From positions 1,302,001 to 1,366,000 of the forward strand of contig JACZZP010000018.1 of assembly GCA_015183035.1 (NCBI GenBank): a stretch of DNA of 64,000 nt, in the 5' to 3' direction. The notes below the pieces were generated by a model that did no database searches, was not told the DNA's origin, and saw only the letters and a list, made by a program, of their open reading frames with translations. Below, one piece after another: positions 34,694 to 46,554 of this stretch. This stretch comes from Meloidogyne chitwoodi. Its lineage: Eukaryota; Nematoda; Chromadorea; Rhabditida; Meloidogynidae. Numbering within the stretch: position 1 is the stretch's first letter; every line of letters starts with the position of its first letter. Position numbers and translations under genes: made by a program.

Positions 34694-36132
34694 AATAACC
34701 TCTTCTTTTATTTTTTTTTTTGACCAACTACTGATTTTTGTTTTAATGTTTAAATATTTTATATATATTTTATTCAAAAAATTTTCTTTATGTTTACTCT
34801 ATTTTCTCCATTTTATTAATTTAGTCTTTTTTTCTAAATAATTATTTAATTTATTCATCTTTTTTTTAATTAAATGTTTAAATATGTTCCTTATTATTTG
34901 GAATAAAATTTTTGCTAAGAAAAAAAACAAAGATTTTTCAATTAAAAAAAAAACTTTCTTTTAGTTAGTGCATTTTTTATTTTACTTTATTGATAAATAT
35001 GTAGTTATCATATAAATATTATTTTTTTTTAATTTTTAAAAAATACTACTACAATTAAAATAAATAAATATTTTAAAAGGGGTTAATTCTCTATTTTATT
35101 ACCTATTTTTAGAAAAATTATTTTTCCTTCGCTAGGATTTTCTTCAAAAATATTTTTTGTTGTTGCTCATAACCAACAGATTATTTTAAATATTATTTTC
35201 TTCAAATCTGCTATATTATTATTTTATATATATTTTTATGCCACTCAATGAAAACCTCTCTTTTATATATACTAAACTAGGAAATATTGAATAATATTTA
35301 ATTCCTAGAAATTTTATTTTAAAATTTAATTTCTGTTAATATATGTATTTTTCTAAAAATATTTTTTAGGCTATTTTTTAATTAATATCAAGCTTCCAAT
35401 TTAAATCTCTATTAAAATGGTCAATTTATATTTTTGTTTATTTTTTATTGAATAAATCGATACTAGATGTTTGAATTTTTTTAAAATCGTATTAAAAAAT
35501 AAAATATATTTTTAATTTTTTTAAATTTATACAATCAATGAAAATCTCAAAAATATCCCAAATGAATTAAAATAATATGAGAGAAGTTTTTGATAGGGTT
35601 AAAAATGAAAAATTACAAGAAAGAGTAGCAATATTTTGTGATCTCAGAAAATCTCCATATCTTTTTAATGCAAAAATGACAGAAAGAAAAGGGAGAGGAA
35701 GGACTTCTTGTTTGACATCATCACTTTTTAAAAGTTTAAGGCAAATTAAATAATCTAGGCTTTAAAAATTTACAGAATTCTCAACTTCAAAGATAATTAA
35801 TAGAGGCTAGATTTATGCAAGAAAAATAAGGATTAAATATGTGTATAACAGGGATGGGCAAAATCGGAAAATAAAAAACTAAAGACGAAATAAAAAAGGT
35901 TTAAAAATTAAAAATTTTTTTAAATTTCAAAAATTCCATTATTTCAAAAAATTTCGTATTTCGTCCAAAAATACGAAAGACGAATCATATCTGGACGAAA
36001 TGTCAATAAGCGTAACGTGTACAAAATGGTCAACACGGGAATATTGAACAAAATATTCTTTATTTGAATTTTTTGGAGAATTTTATCTTTTTTACTGTAT
36101 AATAAAAACTTTTTTCTTTTTAGATTAAAACA
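34694..36132. other. CBP-MSH4 spacer
   Basis: AT-rich spacer. Apart from the NCBD-like remnant at 35577-35753, I see only local repeats, such as ATTTCGTATTTCGTCC and TACGAAAGACGAA near 35950-35985. A TTCTTTTTAG acceptor ends at 36123, nine bases before the MSH4 start, consistent with trans-splicing. Confidence 0.6.
35577..35753 (+). pseudogene. NCBD-like fragment duplicated from the CBP 3' end
   Basis: A 58-codon open frame that aligns with the CBP C-terminal segment. DLRKSPYLFNAKMTERK here matches [19 protein letters not shown] in CBP (near 34390-34450), and VFDRVKNEKLQERVAIFC matches the preceding helices. Two residues are missing (FL), and the homology stops after the Lys-rich end; the remainder (GRGRTSCLTSSLF) is unrelated. 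It lies 884 bp beyond the CBP stop. Most simply a decayed partial duplication. The frame is still open, so a tiny expressed NCBD-only peptide or an alternative CBP terminal exon cannot be excluded. Confidence 0.7.
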
Positions 36133-39100
36133 ATGAATACACCTCAAAAATCTACACAAATCAACAGTTCCTTTCTTGAATATACAGAAAATATATGTGC
36201 TGGAACTTCAACGGTTCAAACTCCAACACTTTCTGAAAGCAATTTAGAATTGGATAAATATAATAAAATTTACAAATATAAAAGTGTTTATAGTGAAGCT
36301 ATTAAATGCCAAATTGTGAAAGAACAAAAAAATAATAATGAAAAAATTCAAGAATTGTCAAAGTATGGGGGGAATAATAACAACAAAAGTGCTTCTTATT
36401 CGTTTTTGCTTGGAGCAAGTTCTACTATTGTTGGTAAGATGTAATTTTAATTGAGGTTAGATTAAGATTCTTTTTAATAATATCCGTACATTTAAACCTA
36501 AAACTGAATATTTTTACCATAAAACTCTATTTTTGATTTTGTGAGCAATCCTTAGGTTTCTTTATAAATTTCTTTTTTTTCTTCAGATTTATTTTATAAT
36601 TTTTTTTATTTTTTTAATGATAGCATTATTTGAAGGCAAAGGAAGTGATAGAGGACAAATAGGTTTATTTTTTAAATTTAAAAGCATAAATAAAATTTAG
36701 GAATGGTTACATTAGATTTAAAATGTTCAGAGCTTACACTTTGCCAATTTGTTGATACATCCTCTTATTCATTACTTAAAATTCGATTAAGGCTTTGCGA
36801 GCCTTTGGAGGTTTTATTTTTTCTCAATTTTTAAAAAATTATTTTAAAAAGATTATTTTGCCTGATGATAAAGAAAAATCTGCCACAAAAGTTCTCATAA
36901 TGGATTTAATTCAAGATACATGTAAAAGAGCAAATATTGTTCCAATTCAACGTAAATTTTTTAATGATGCTCTAGGGATTGAATTATTGAAGAAAATATT
37001 TTTGGAGGAATGCTCGAATTTGGATGCTTCAGTTTATCAAAAGTGAGAAAATGAAGGAAAGGTTTTTTTATTATGTATTTTTAGATATCTTTGTATGGGA
37101 GCTGTTGCTGCTCTAATTAAATATGCGGAAAACAGTCATGTATATTTTTAACAAAAAAATAATTTTTTGTCTTTTTAGAATATTTTTTGTGCTCAAAACT
37201 CGTTAAAATGTACGTATGTTGCTATAGAAGATTCCTGCATGATTGGTAATTTTTTTTAATATTATTTTTTATTTCTCCGTTTTTAAAGATGTTAGCAGTT
37301 GGAAGAGTCTTGATTTGATACAAATTGATTCTAAACCAAAAAAGGGGGTTATAACTTCTCTTTTTGATGTTCTAAATTCTTGTGTGACTCCAGGCGGTAC
37401 AAAAACACTTCGCAGCTATTTATTACAGCCTTCAGCAAATTCTGAAATAATTAATAAACGTTTGGATATTGTTCAGGAACTTGTGTTAAATCAGTCGGTT
37501 TGTGATTTTTATTTTCATTTTGGAGTATTTTATAAATTTATTTAAAATATCCTTGTTAGATGTGCGATAAAATTCGTAAAGTTCTTTCTACTCTTTCTGA
37601 TCTTCAATATATGATATCAATGTTTTCTTACTCAAATTTTTCTAATTTTGGAAAGGATGATTCAAAACGATTAATTCGAAATAAAATTGGACAGGTTTTT
37701 TCTTTTTTAATTTCCTATTTTTTCGAGTTTCTTTTTTTTTAAGGCGGTTTCTTTGAAAAATATGCTTGATGCGGTTGGGAAACTTTCTTTTGTTATAACT
37801 CAGTCAGACTTGCCGTTTTTTGTAACAAATCGAATGGTATATTTTTAATATTTTTTTTTTTAATTTTTTTTTAAAAAGAAACTAACAGATTGTCGTTTAT
37901 CCAAAATTAGTGAAATTGTTAATAAAACAATTTCAACAGAAGTTAATAGTCGTAAAAGAAAAGGTTATGCTGCTGTTGCAAGGGACTATGCATTATTTGC
38001 TGTTGCTGAAAAACAAAATGTTCTTTTGGACATGGCTAGAAGAGTTTATCAAGAATTGGTTGAATTGGTTATGGGTAATTTTCTTTTAAAATTTTTTTTT
38101 AATTTTCAGAATATGCCGAACACGAAAGAGAAGAAATTCCTGGTGCTCAATTAAATTATTCACAATCTAGAGGCTATCATTTTTCGTTACACACAAAAGA
38201 TCCTTTTAGTGCCAAACTTCCAACTTATTGTATTCAAATTGTTCAAAATAAGTCTTCGCTTACTTTTACTACTCGTGACCTTATAAAATACAATGGTTTT
38301 TATAGTTTTATTTTTTTTTAATTAAAAAAAGTAATTTAGATCGCTTACTTCAATCAGAAACTGAAGTTTTGCAAATGAGTAATTTAGTTCTTGATCAAAT
38401 GGTAGTAAATATTCGTGCATATTTGCCATCACTCTATCAATGTTCAGAATTAATTTCTTTGCTTGATTGTTATACTTCTATTGCTTGTTATTCAAGTAAA
38501 ACTAGAACAGGTTTTTAAATTTAATTTTATTTAAAAACTGTAAAGGGAATTGATTTTATGACGAATCTATTTTAAGACTCTAACTCTCAAATTACTAAAA
38601 ATAAAAATTTTTTGATTTTTTTGAACAAATTTATTATTTGTTTATTTCAGTTCGCCCATCATTTAGTGATCATATAGAAATTATCGATGGTCGTCATCCT
38701 ATTTTAGATTTACGTTCTGAAGTTGTTCCGAACAACACTGTAAATTTATTAATATTTTTAAATTAAAAAATTTTTTTTTCAGTTTGCTTCTTGTAGAGAT
38801 GGACGTTTTATTATTATTGCTGGTCCTAACATGGTTTATTTTTAAATTTAATTTTTAATTTATTTAGTCAGGAAAAAGTACTTATATGCGTCAAGTTTGT
38901 CTTTTACAAATAATGTCTCAAATGGGCTGTTTGATCCCAGCAGAGTCTGCAACTTTTGTTCCCATGACACATATATTTTCACGTGTTGGACATAATGATG
39001 ATCTTGTACGTAATTTGTCTGGATTTTCTGTTGAGGTTTTTTTTAATTTTAAAAATTCAAAATTTCGTTGTAAAGGATGCAGTTTCTAATTAATGAAAAA

Positions 39101-39830
39101 TAAATTTAAATAAAAAAATTTTAGATGTCAGAAATGGCAACAATTTTGCAAAACGCAAATCAATCTTCACTTATTATAATTGATGAATTGGCTAGAAGTA
39201 ATAAAATAAAAATAATAAAATTTATTAAAAATATTTAAGGTACATCAACTGAAGAAGGAATTGGAATTTGTTATGCTATTTGTGAAAGAATACTTTCTAT
39301 TGGGGTATTTTTTAAATAAAATATTTTATTTTTTTTAATTTTAGGCCTTTACATTATTTGCTACACATTTTTTGGATATGGCCCAACTTGAAATGAATTA
39401 TCCTGGAATTGTTAAAAAGTTTGTAAACATTTTTTCTGTTTTTTTTATTTTATAGTTATCATTTTGCTTCAATGAATCTAAACGAAAATGCTGATATTGA
39501 AGTAACAACTGAACATAAATTGTGTAAAGGTCCATATCAGGGTCCTTTATATGGTAAATAATTTTTCTTTCAATTTTACTTAAGAAAATTTTAAAAATTG
39601 TTTTTTTTAAATAAAGGCTTAGATTTGGCTGCAATGACAACATTTCCACAAAAAATTATTAAAAATGCAGAAAAATTAGCAGAAAAATTGAAATCAGCAA
39701 AAGAAAAGTAAGAATATTTTTCTTACTTTTTTAAATTTTATTTTATAGTATATCAATTGTTAGTATTTCAAAAATTGAATTAAACAAAACTTTTGAAGTT
39801 GAACGCTTTGAAACAAATAAAACAATTTAA
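36133..39830 (+). CDS. him-14: MutS homologue MSH4 (meiotic)
   Basis: MSH4, partner of MSH5 in the MutS-gamma complex that stabilises recombination intermediates and promotes meiotic crossovers in germ-line nuclei. About 20 short exons. There is no N-terminal mismatch-binding domain I: the product begins with a divergent Asn-rich region and runs into the connector (MVTLDLKCSELTLCQFVDTS), the core/lever (near 37280-38520; SRGYHFSLHTKDPF in the clamp) and the ATPase. Walker A is GPNMSGKSTYMRQ across the 38820-38890 splice. The Walker B region is SLIIIDELARST (near 39170-39245), where MutS proteins usually read DELGRGT. The LFATHF switch is present (near 39355). Stop 39828-39830. Absence of domain I with EEGIGICYAICERIL separates it from MSH2/3/6. 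The Gly changes in the Walker B motif are unusual. Confidence 0.92.
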
Positions 39831-40480
39831 TATATTATTTTGTCATATTTTTATATTTTAATAAAATATTATTTATTTTTAAGTATTAAAATAAAAATTA
39901 AAAACAATCTTTTTAAATCACAAAGAAATACAATAACTGAAAGAAAAATAACAACAAAATTAAAACCTAATTTTTTTTAAAGCAAAAATAGTACTTCAAT
40001 AGAAATGCAATGAATAGGGGAGAAAGGTAGAAAATCCGCATTATTTGGAAAAAATTAAAAAACAAGTTTATTTTTAAACATATGTTTTTCTGATAAATTT
40101 TTCCTGAAAACAAGTTTATTTTTTTAAATGTTTGTTTTCCTAATATTTTTTCCGGAAAATTTTGCCAGTACAAAGTTTTTAGATTTTTGGCATGGAGTCC
40201 AAGTGTCTCTTTTCAATTTTGCACCCAAACGTCGTTGACTATTTTTCTCTTTTTAGCCTTTTCTAGACTATAAATGTTAAATTAATTTTATATGATTTCA
40301 TCGTGTTTTTTTAATCCCGACTAAATTTGAGTAATTTCGCATATTTGTGTCTAATATTTAATTAATCGAGATAGTGCTATCAAAACAATCTAGCCTATTT
40401 TTAACCAAAATTGTTGTTTTCCGTTTTAGTTTTTATTTATTAATTTTCAGATTTTTTCTATCATAATTTAATGATCAAAA
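39831..40480. other. MSH4-eIF5B spacer
   Basis: 650 bp with no gene. An AATTTTCAG acceptor ends at 40450, 30 bases before the eIF5B ATG, giving a probable trans-spliced 5' end. Same-strand neighbours at this distance could share an operon, but nothing in the sequence proves it. Confidence 0.6.
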
Positions 40481-40500
40481 ATGGATCAGTCAGAAGCTAA
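40471..40500 (+). promoter_or_regulatory. Short uORF overlapping the eIF5B start
   Basis: The ATG at 40471 opens a nine-codon frame (MIKNGSVRS) ending TAA at 40498-40500. It lies in the presumed trans-spliced leader (from 40451) and overlaps the eIF5B ATG (40481) in another frame. A scanning ribosome would meet it first, so it could lower eIF5B translation. Function is inferred only. Confidence 0.45.
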
Positions 40501-43500
40501 TATACTAATTGATGATAAAGAAGAAAGGGCTCGAAAGAAGAAAGAAAAGGAAAAAGAAAAGAAAAAAGAAAAAGAAAAAGCCAAAAAAGAAAAGGAAAAA
40601 GAAGGAGGTGATAAAAAAGATGGAAAAAAGAAAAATAAGGTTTTTTAGACTTAAATTTTTTATTAAAAAAAAGATTTGATTGTTTTTAGCAAGCAGAGCT
40701 AATCAAAGAATTATTAAAAAGAAAACAAGAGCAAGAAGACGAGGAAAAAAGGGCAAGAGAAGAGGAAGAGAAACGGCTTGAAGAACTTCAAAGACAAAAA
40801 GAAGAACAGGTTTAAAAATAATTTTATTTAACCATAGTGAACAATTTTCTTTAATTTTTGATCTCATTTTTAATCTAAGGTAAAGTTTTTGCCAGCCATA
40901 CTTATTTAAAATAAGTACAGTTAAGTTAACTAAACCTAAAAGTTTTGCTTGTCGTTAGCGATTAATATTTGTTGTTTTAAATTCTTAGATGATAAAATTT
41001 AATAAAATTTTAGGAAAAATTAGCTCAACAACGTAAAGAAGAAGCAAAACGTAAAAAAGAAGAATTAATACAAAAACAAAAACGTGAAGGAACTTTTCTA
41101 ACTAAAAAACAAAAACAAACTGCTGCAAAGGCTAGACAGTTGCTTGAAAGTCAAGGTTTATAAACTATAAAGTAATTAAGAAAATTCGGCTTTGGAGATT
41201 CTTTTTTATATATTTATATTATTTTAGGTCATATTGTACCAGATTTACCAAAGGATGGTGAGGAAAAACCAAAAAAACCTATTTTTGCTAGAAAACGGGG
41301 AGCGAAAAAAACAAATGAACTTGTCGAAGATGCAAAACAGCAAACTGTTCCAGAGGTGGATAAAATAATAGATGAGAAAGAAGATGAGTTAATTTCTGAA
41401 GATGAAAACGAGGTTTTGATTTTTTTAATTATAATGATCGAAGGACCAGACATGGGGGATTGTGGGTCATCTCATACCAATAAATTAAATTCGAAGTTCA
41501 GGCCCAGTATTTTTAAAAATTTCAATCTCTAGTACAGATAATTAAAGGTAAAATTAGACTAAAAAATATAAAAATTTAACAATAAATATTTTTATTTCTA
41601 GGTTGTTGATGACTGGGAGACAATTGCCGATTCTGGTCTAGAAATTAATATTCCGGATAAAATAAAATTAATTAAAGAAGAATTAGTTGGAGGAAGTCTT
41701 CGTGAACTACCAAAACCTTCACTTTCAATTAGACCAGAAAATATTCCTTCTACGACAGCTGAATTAAATCAGAATTTGGAAGAAAGTTCAGACGATTCTT
41801 CTGATGATGAAACTTATTCTTCTGATTCAAATGCCTCGATTCCAACAATTTCAAAAGAAACAAGAGAAGAACTTATATCAAAAATTCGACTTCGTTTTGC
41901 TGTATAAATTTTATTTAATTTTTTTAAATTATTTGTTTTTTTAAAGGAAAGAAACAAATTGGCACTATCAAAAAAGTCTACAGATAATTTACGTTCACCA
42001 ATAATTTGTGTTTTGGGACATGTTGACACAGGAAAAACTAAAATGCTTGACACGGTTTTTTTAATTTTTACTTTTTTTAAAGTTAATTACTAGATATTTT
42101 ATACAATACTCTTTCCAACTACTGAAATATTTTTTTAAGATAAATAATTTTTTATTAGATTCGTCGAACTAATGTTCAAGAAGGAGAGGCTGGAGGAATT
42201 ACACAACAAATTGGTGCAACTCGAGTACCCACACTTGCCATTAAAGAACGTTGTAAAATGTGCAAAAATGTATTTATAAAAAATAATTATATTAATTTCT
42301 CTTCAATTTTTTTAGTTTTCCGATGATTCAGTGAAAATTCCAGGATTTTTAATAATTGACACTCCTGGACACGAAAGCTTTGCGTAAGAGAATTTGGATT
42401 ATTTTTTTTTAACTTTTAATTTTAAAGGAATATGAGATCTCGTGGTTCTTCTCTTTGTGATTTTGCTATTCTCGTAGTTGATATTATGCATGGCCTTGAA
42501 CAGCAAACAATTGAATCATTAAAATTGTTAATCAAAAAGAAAACGCCTTTTGTTGTTGCTTTGAACAAAGTTTTGATTTTTTTAATAAAAATTAAATAAA
42601 ATAATTTTTCTAAGGTTGACAGACTTTATAATTACGAGTCAAACCCCAGAAAAGATATATGGCAACATATGAACACACAACCAACAAATACACAACTTGA
42701 ATTTAGAGAACGATTCAATAAACTTATTGGAGAATTTTCGGAACAAGTCTAATTTTTTTTTAATTTTTATAATAATTTTTTGATTGTTAGGGAATAAATA
42801 TTGAATTAGCTAATAAAAATAATAATTTTGATGAATATATAAGTGTTGTGCCGACATCAGCTGCTTTGGGTGATGGTATCGGAAATTTAATGGCACATAT
42901 TGTTGATCAGTGTCAAAACAAATATATTGAGAAACTTACTTTTTCTGAAGATCTTGATTGTATTGTTATGGAGGTTTTTATTTATTATCATTAATTATTC
43001 CGTCTTAAAAAAAGAGTTTTGTCCTCTCTTAGAAAAACTCTCTTTGAAGTCATGACGAGGAGAGGGATAATTTAAGAATTTATTCACTAATTTTTTTTTA
43101 AATTTCAGGTTCGTTCTCTTCCTGGTTTAGGCACAACTATAGATGTTATTTTAATAAACGGAGTTTTGCGTATTAATGACATTATTGTTTTGACTGGAAG
43201 TGATGGACCAATCGCAACTCCTATAAGAGATCTTTTAATGCCTCAGGTTTATTTTTATCAAATAATATTTTATTTATAAGAGTAATTCCTTACTTATAAT
43301 TTTTTTATTTTTTGTTAAGCCATTAAAAGAAATACGTGTAAAGTCCGACTATGAGCATTACAAAGAAATTAGTGGTGCACAAGGAATAAAAATTTTGGCG
43401 AAAAATTTGGAAAAGGTTATTGCTGGTCTTCCTCTTTTTGTTGCACATCGTGAGGATGAACTTGAAGTTTTAAAGTATTTAATTTTCATAAAATTTTAAT

Positions 43501-44475
43501 AAAATTGTTTTTTTTTGTTTTTAAGGATGGATGCTGAAGATCAATTAAAGAATGCTCTTATGGCAATAAAAAAGAAACCTGAAGGAGTTTATGTCCAAGC
43601 GAGTACTTTGGGATCATTAGAAGCACTTTTAGAGTTTTTAAAAACTCAAAAAATACCTGTAAGTTTTATATAATTTTTATTTTTTTAAAAATTTTTTTAA
43701 GTATTCAAATGTAAATATTGGCCCAGTCCATAAAAGAGATGTACAAAAAGCAGCAGCTATGCTTGAACATAATTCTGAATTTGCTTGTATTCTTGCATTT
43801 GATGTTCCAGTCGATCGAGAGGTTCAATTGTTAGCTGATAAGGAAGGAGTTAAAATATTTCAAGCTAATATTATTTATCATTTGGAAGAAAGCTTTTTAA
43901 ATTACAGGTTTTTAATTTTTTTAAAATAATATTTTTTGTTAAGAAAAGAATTGGCTTTAAAAAAACGTAAAGAAAATGAACATTTGGCTATTTTCCCATA
44001 TAAATTGCGTGTTTTGCCACAACATATTTTTAATGCAAGAAATCCAATTGTTTGTGGTGTTAATATAGAGGCTGGACAATTAAAAAAAGGAACACCTGTT
44101 ACTGCAAAAACTAAAGAAGGAGTATTATTATTTAAATTATATTATTCTAATTTATTTTTTAATTTTAAGCCTATATTCCTTGGAACAATTTCATCAATTG
44201 AAAAAAACCATGAACAAGTAGATTTGGCAAAAGCTGGAGATGAAGTTTGTATAAAAATTGAAAATACAACGGGTGATGCACCAAAACTTTATGGAAGACA
44301 TTTTACTCATGAAGATGTTCTTATTAGCAAGGTATAAAGGAAATTAGATGATAACTTTGATTTTTAGATAACTCGAGAATCAATTGATGTTTGTAAAACA
44401 TATTTTCGCGATGATTTGACAAAGGCAGATTGGCAATTGGTGATTGAATTAAAGAGAATGTTAGAGATATTATAA
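40481..44475 (+). CDS. iffb-1: eIF5B ribosomal subunit-joining GTPase
   Basis: Eukaryotic initiation factor 5B (IF2 homologue), the GTPase that joins 60S to the initiation complex. The N-terminus (near 40481-41890) is a highly charged Lys/Glu coiled region ([18 protein letters not shown]) with acidic clusters such as [11 protein letters not shown]. The GTPase core has G1 [12 protein letters not shown] (near 42020), the switch I segment [16 protein letters not shown] (near 42185), G3 DTPGHESF (near 42360) and G4 NKVDRL (across 42568-42625). Domain II begins [20 protein letters not shown] (near 43110). Domain III follows (near 43540-43900), and domain IV contains [20 protein letters not shown] and [15 protein letters not shown]. 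Stop 44473-44475. All GTP-binding motifs are intact. A short overlapping uORF precedes the start. The 44110-44170 segment probably holds a short intron. Confidence 0.95.
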
Positions 44476-44733
44476 ATATTTTTTAGAGAAGAATTCTATT
44501 AATATAAATGATTGTTTTCTAATACATAGTTTCCTAGATTTTAAATATAATTTTTTGTTATTTGCTTTAATCTATTCGGGATACAATTATTATAATTATA
44601 TATTAACAAATTTATTGTAATAATTTAAATGTTTTGAATGGTACAATAAATATAAATTATTGTGATTTGATCGAATGATTTTTTTATTTAGTACTATAAA
44701 CTTGTTTATTTTTAAAAAATGAACCGAAATTCT

Positions 44734-44739
44734 AAAAAA
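44734..44739 (-). terminator. Pol III oligo-T terminator of 5S rRNA
   Basis: Six A on the plus strand, i.e. TTTTTT on the minus strand, start at the base after the 5S 3' end. A run of four or more T is the standard Pol III stop. Confidence 0.8.
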
Positions 44740-44857
44740 GGTTACGACACCCCCGATTCCCAGGACGTCTCCGTTCCAAGTACTAAGGGAGCCCAACGTT
44801 GCTTAACTTGCCAGATCGGACGGGATGGCGTGCTTTCAACATAGTATGGTCGTAACC
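44740..44857 (-). rRNA. rrn-4: 5S ribosomal RNA
   Basis: 118-nt 5S rRNA read on the minus strand. It starts GGTTACGACCATACTATG and ends GGGGTGTCGTAACC, so the two ends pair as helix I. The internal promoter/loop region contains CGCCATCCCGTCCGATCTGG, AAGTTAAGCAACGTTGGGC, TAGTACTTGGAACGGAGACG and CCTGGGAATC, agreeing closely with nematode 5S rRNA. The helix ends and box C region look intact and a T6 terminator follows, so it is probably transcribed. It is a single copy in 64 kb, not part of a visible tandem array. It could be one dispersed copy of a larger family. Confidence 0.96.
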
Positions 44858-46554
44858 AAAAGGCTTGGATTCTTTTACCTATAGGAAGTGATCTGATGAC
44901 ATTTTGTTAAGTGATGACATTGTCCCTCAACCCCTACACCCTCTTCCTCTATTTTAAGGTTTGTGCTGCAGAAGCATAAATTTTTTTCAGTTAATAAATT
45001 TTCAAGAATTATAGGTACTAAGGTTTAACTTTTAATTAGAGAAGAACATCCCTCTTTCTTTTTTTAATTTTCTTAAAATTATTTTCTCAAAGTTTTACCA
45101 ATTATTTTATGTACATAAGTACATATGTACATCCTCTAAATAAAAAGGAATAAAACTCTTCCCAAAATTTTCTTCATCATTTTAATCAAAAGAAATGTAT
45201 CAGTTGTTATATATTTATTTTTATACCTTTATTTTTGCGGTGTTGTTTTTCTCTTCTCTTCTTTTTTATAAATAAAATGTCCAATTCAAGAAATAAGCAG
45301 CTTCTCTCTCTTTTAATAATATTTAAAAAATCTACTAATTCTTCTATTAATTCACATTTTCTTTTCTTTATTGGTTCGATTAGTCAGAATTTTTAGTATT
45401 TTTTCTTTTTTTCATAAAAAAGTTTTAGCAAAGAGAGGACATTTAGGCGCGTCCAGTTTGTTACATTTATAGAGTGCAGTAATATAATAGAACTTATTTC
45501 AATAAACTTTTAAACAATTAAATTAAATATTTAATATTATCTTGTTTCTATTAATTTTAGAATTTTTAGACATTTATTGTTAATTATTTTTATATTTTCA
45601 ATATTTTAATAAAATTAATTTTTATATATTTTTCAATTTTAACCTATAAATTGACATTTCTAAAAAATTTAAAACCCTTTTTCGATTAAAAAACAATTAT
45701 AAAGTATTTAACTAGATGTAAGTTTAAGATTTTAGGTTTTTTTAGTAAATAAATTTATTCCAATTTTCTCGCGTCGAAACGACCATTTATTTTTTATATA
45801 TTTTTTACTTTTTTAGCGCCATTTGGATATACTAATCATCCAAAATCAAAAAAAAATCTTTTTAATATTAGCAAAACTAAAAATAATAAATAAATAAATA
45901 TCCTTATGCTTTATTTCCCCTCACACGTGCAAAAAAATAAAAAAAATCTCTTAAAAGTGGGAGCGAAAAAAAAACATGGATTTTTCTCCAACACTTTTTT
46001 TTTGAGCAAGTGTTGGTAAAAAAATATTTTATAAAAAAAGATTTTCTTTATTTCAACACCTTTTCAGATAAAAAAATTTTTTTGCAAAAATATTGATACA
46101 TTTCACCGAAAAGATAATTTAACCCAGGGCTCTCATTCGTACTTTAAATTAAAGTACAGTACTTTTAACTCTTGTATTTTTATTTATTTTAATTTTAGTC
46201 AATATAAGCTCTTATTTAACCTAAAAAAGTTTTCGGAATTTTTATATTTAAATATAAAATAAATAAATTAATTATTTTTTTAGATAAATAAATTTAATAA
46301 TTAAATTTAAATATTTTTTACAAAATTTATTTTTATTTATTTTTTCAGTGAATTATTACTCTAAAATAATTTTTCAATTTTTTTGTCACAGAAATAGGAT
46401 TGTTGTTATTTGTGTTGTCCACTTAAAGAAAAAAGAAAAAATGACCATTAAGCATGCTTTTGACCATTTTAAATATTTATTTTATTTTTTCTTTGGTTTC
46501 CATTTTTTATTTAAATAAAAAACTTTTTTTTTCAGTTTTAAATAAAATTTAAAA

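Larger units (their letters stand above)
44476..46554. other. eIF5B-EGF gene spacer containing 5S rRNA
   Basis: About 2 kb, AT-rich, with the minus-strand 5S rRNA gene as its only gene. Small palindromes include TATGTACATAAGTACATATGTACA near 45110 and AGTACTTTTAA near 46155. No SL RNA gene is visible beside the 5S gene. Confidence 0.6.

Noticed and set aside
36133..44475. MSH4-eIF5B operon
   Set aside because: Same strand and an acceptor before eIF5B, but the 650-bp gap is large and nearly all genes here show such acceptors, so the evidence is not specific.
44476..46554. SL1 spliced-leader RNA gene next to the 5S gene
   Set aside because: I looked for the SL1 core GGTTTAATTACCCAAG on both strands around the 5S gene and did not find it.
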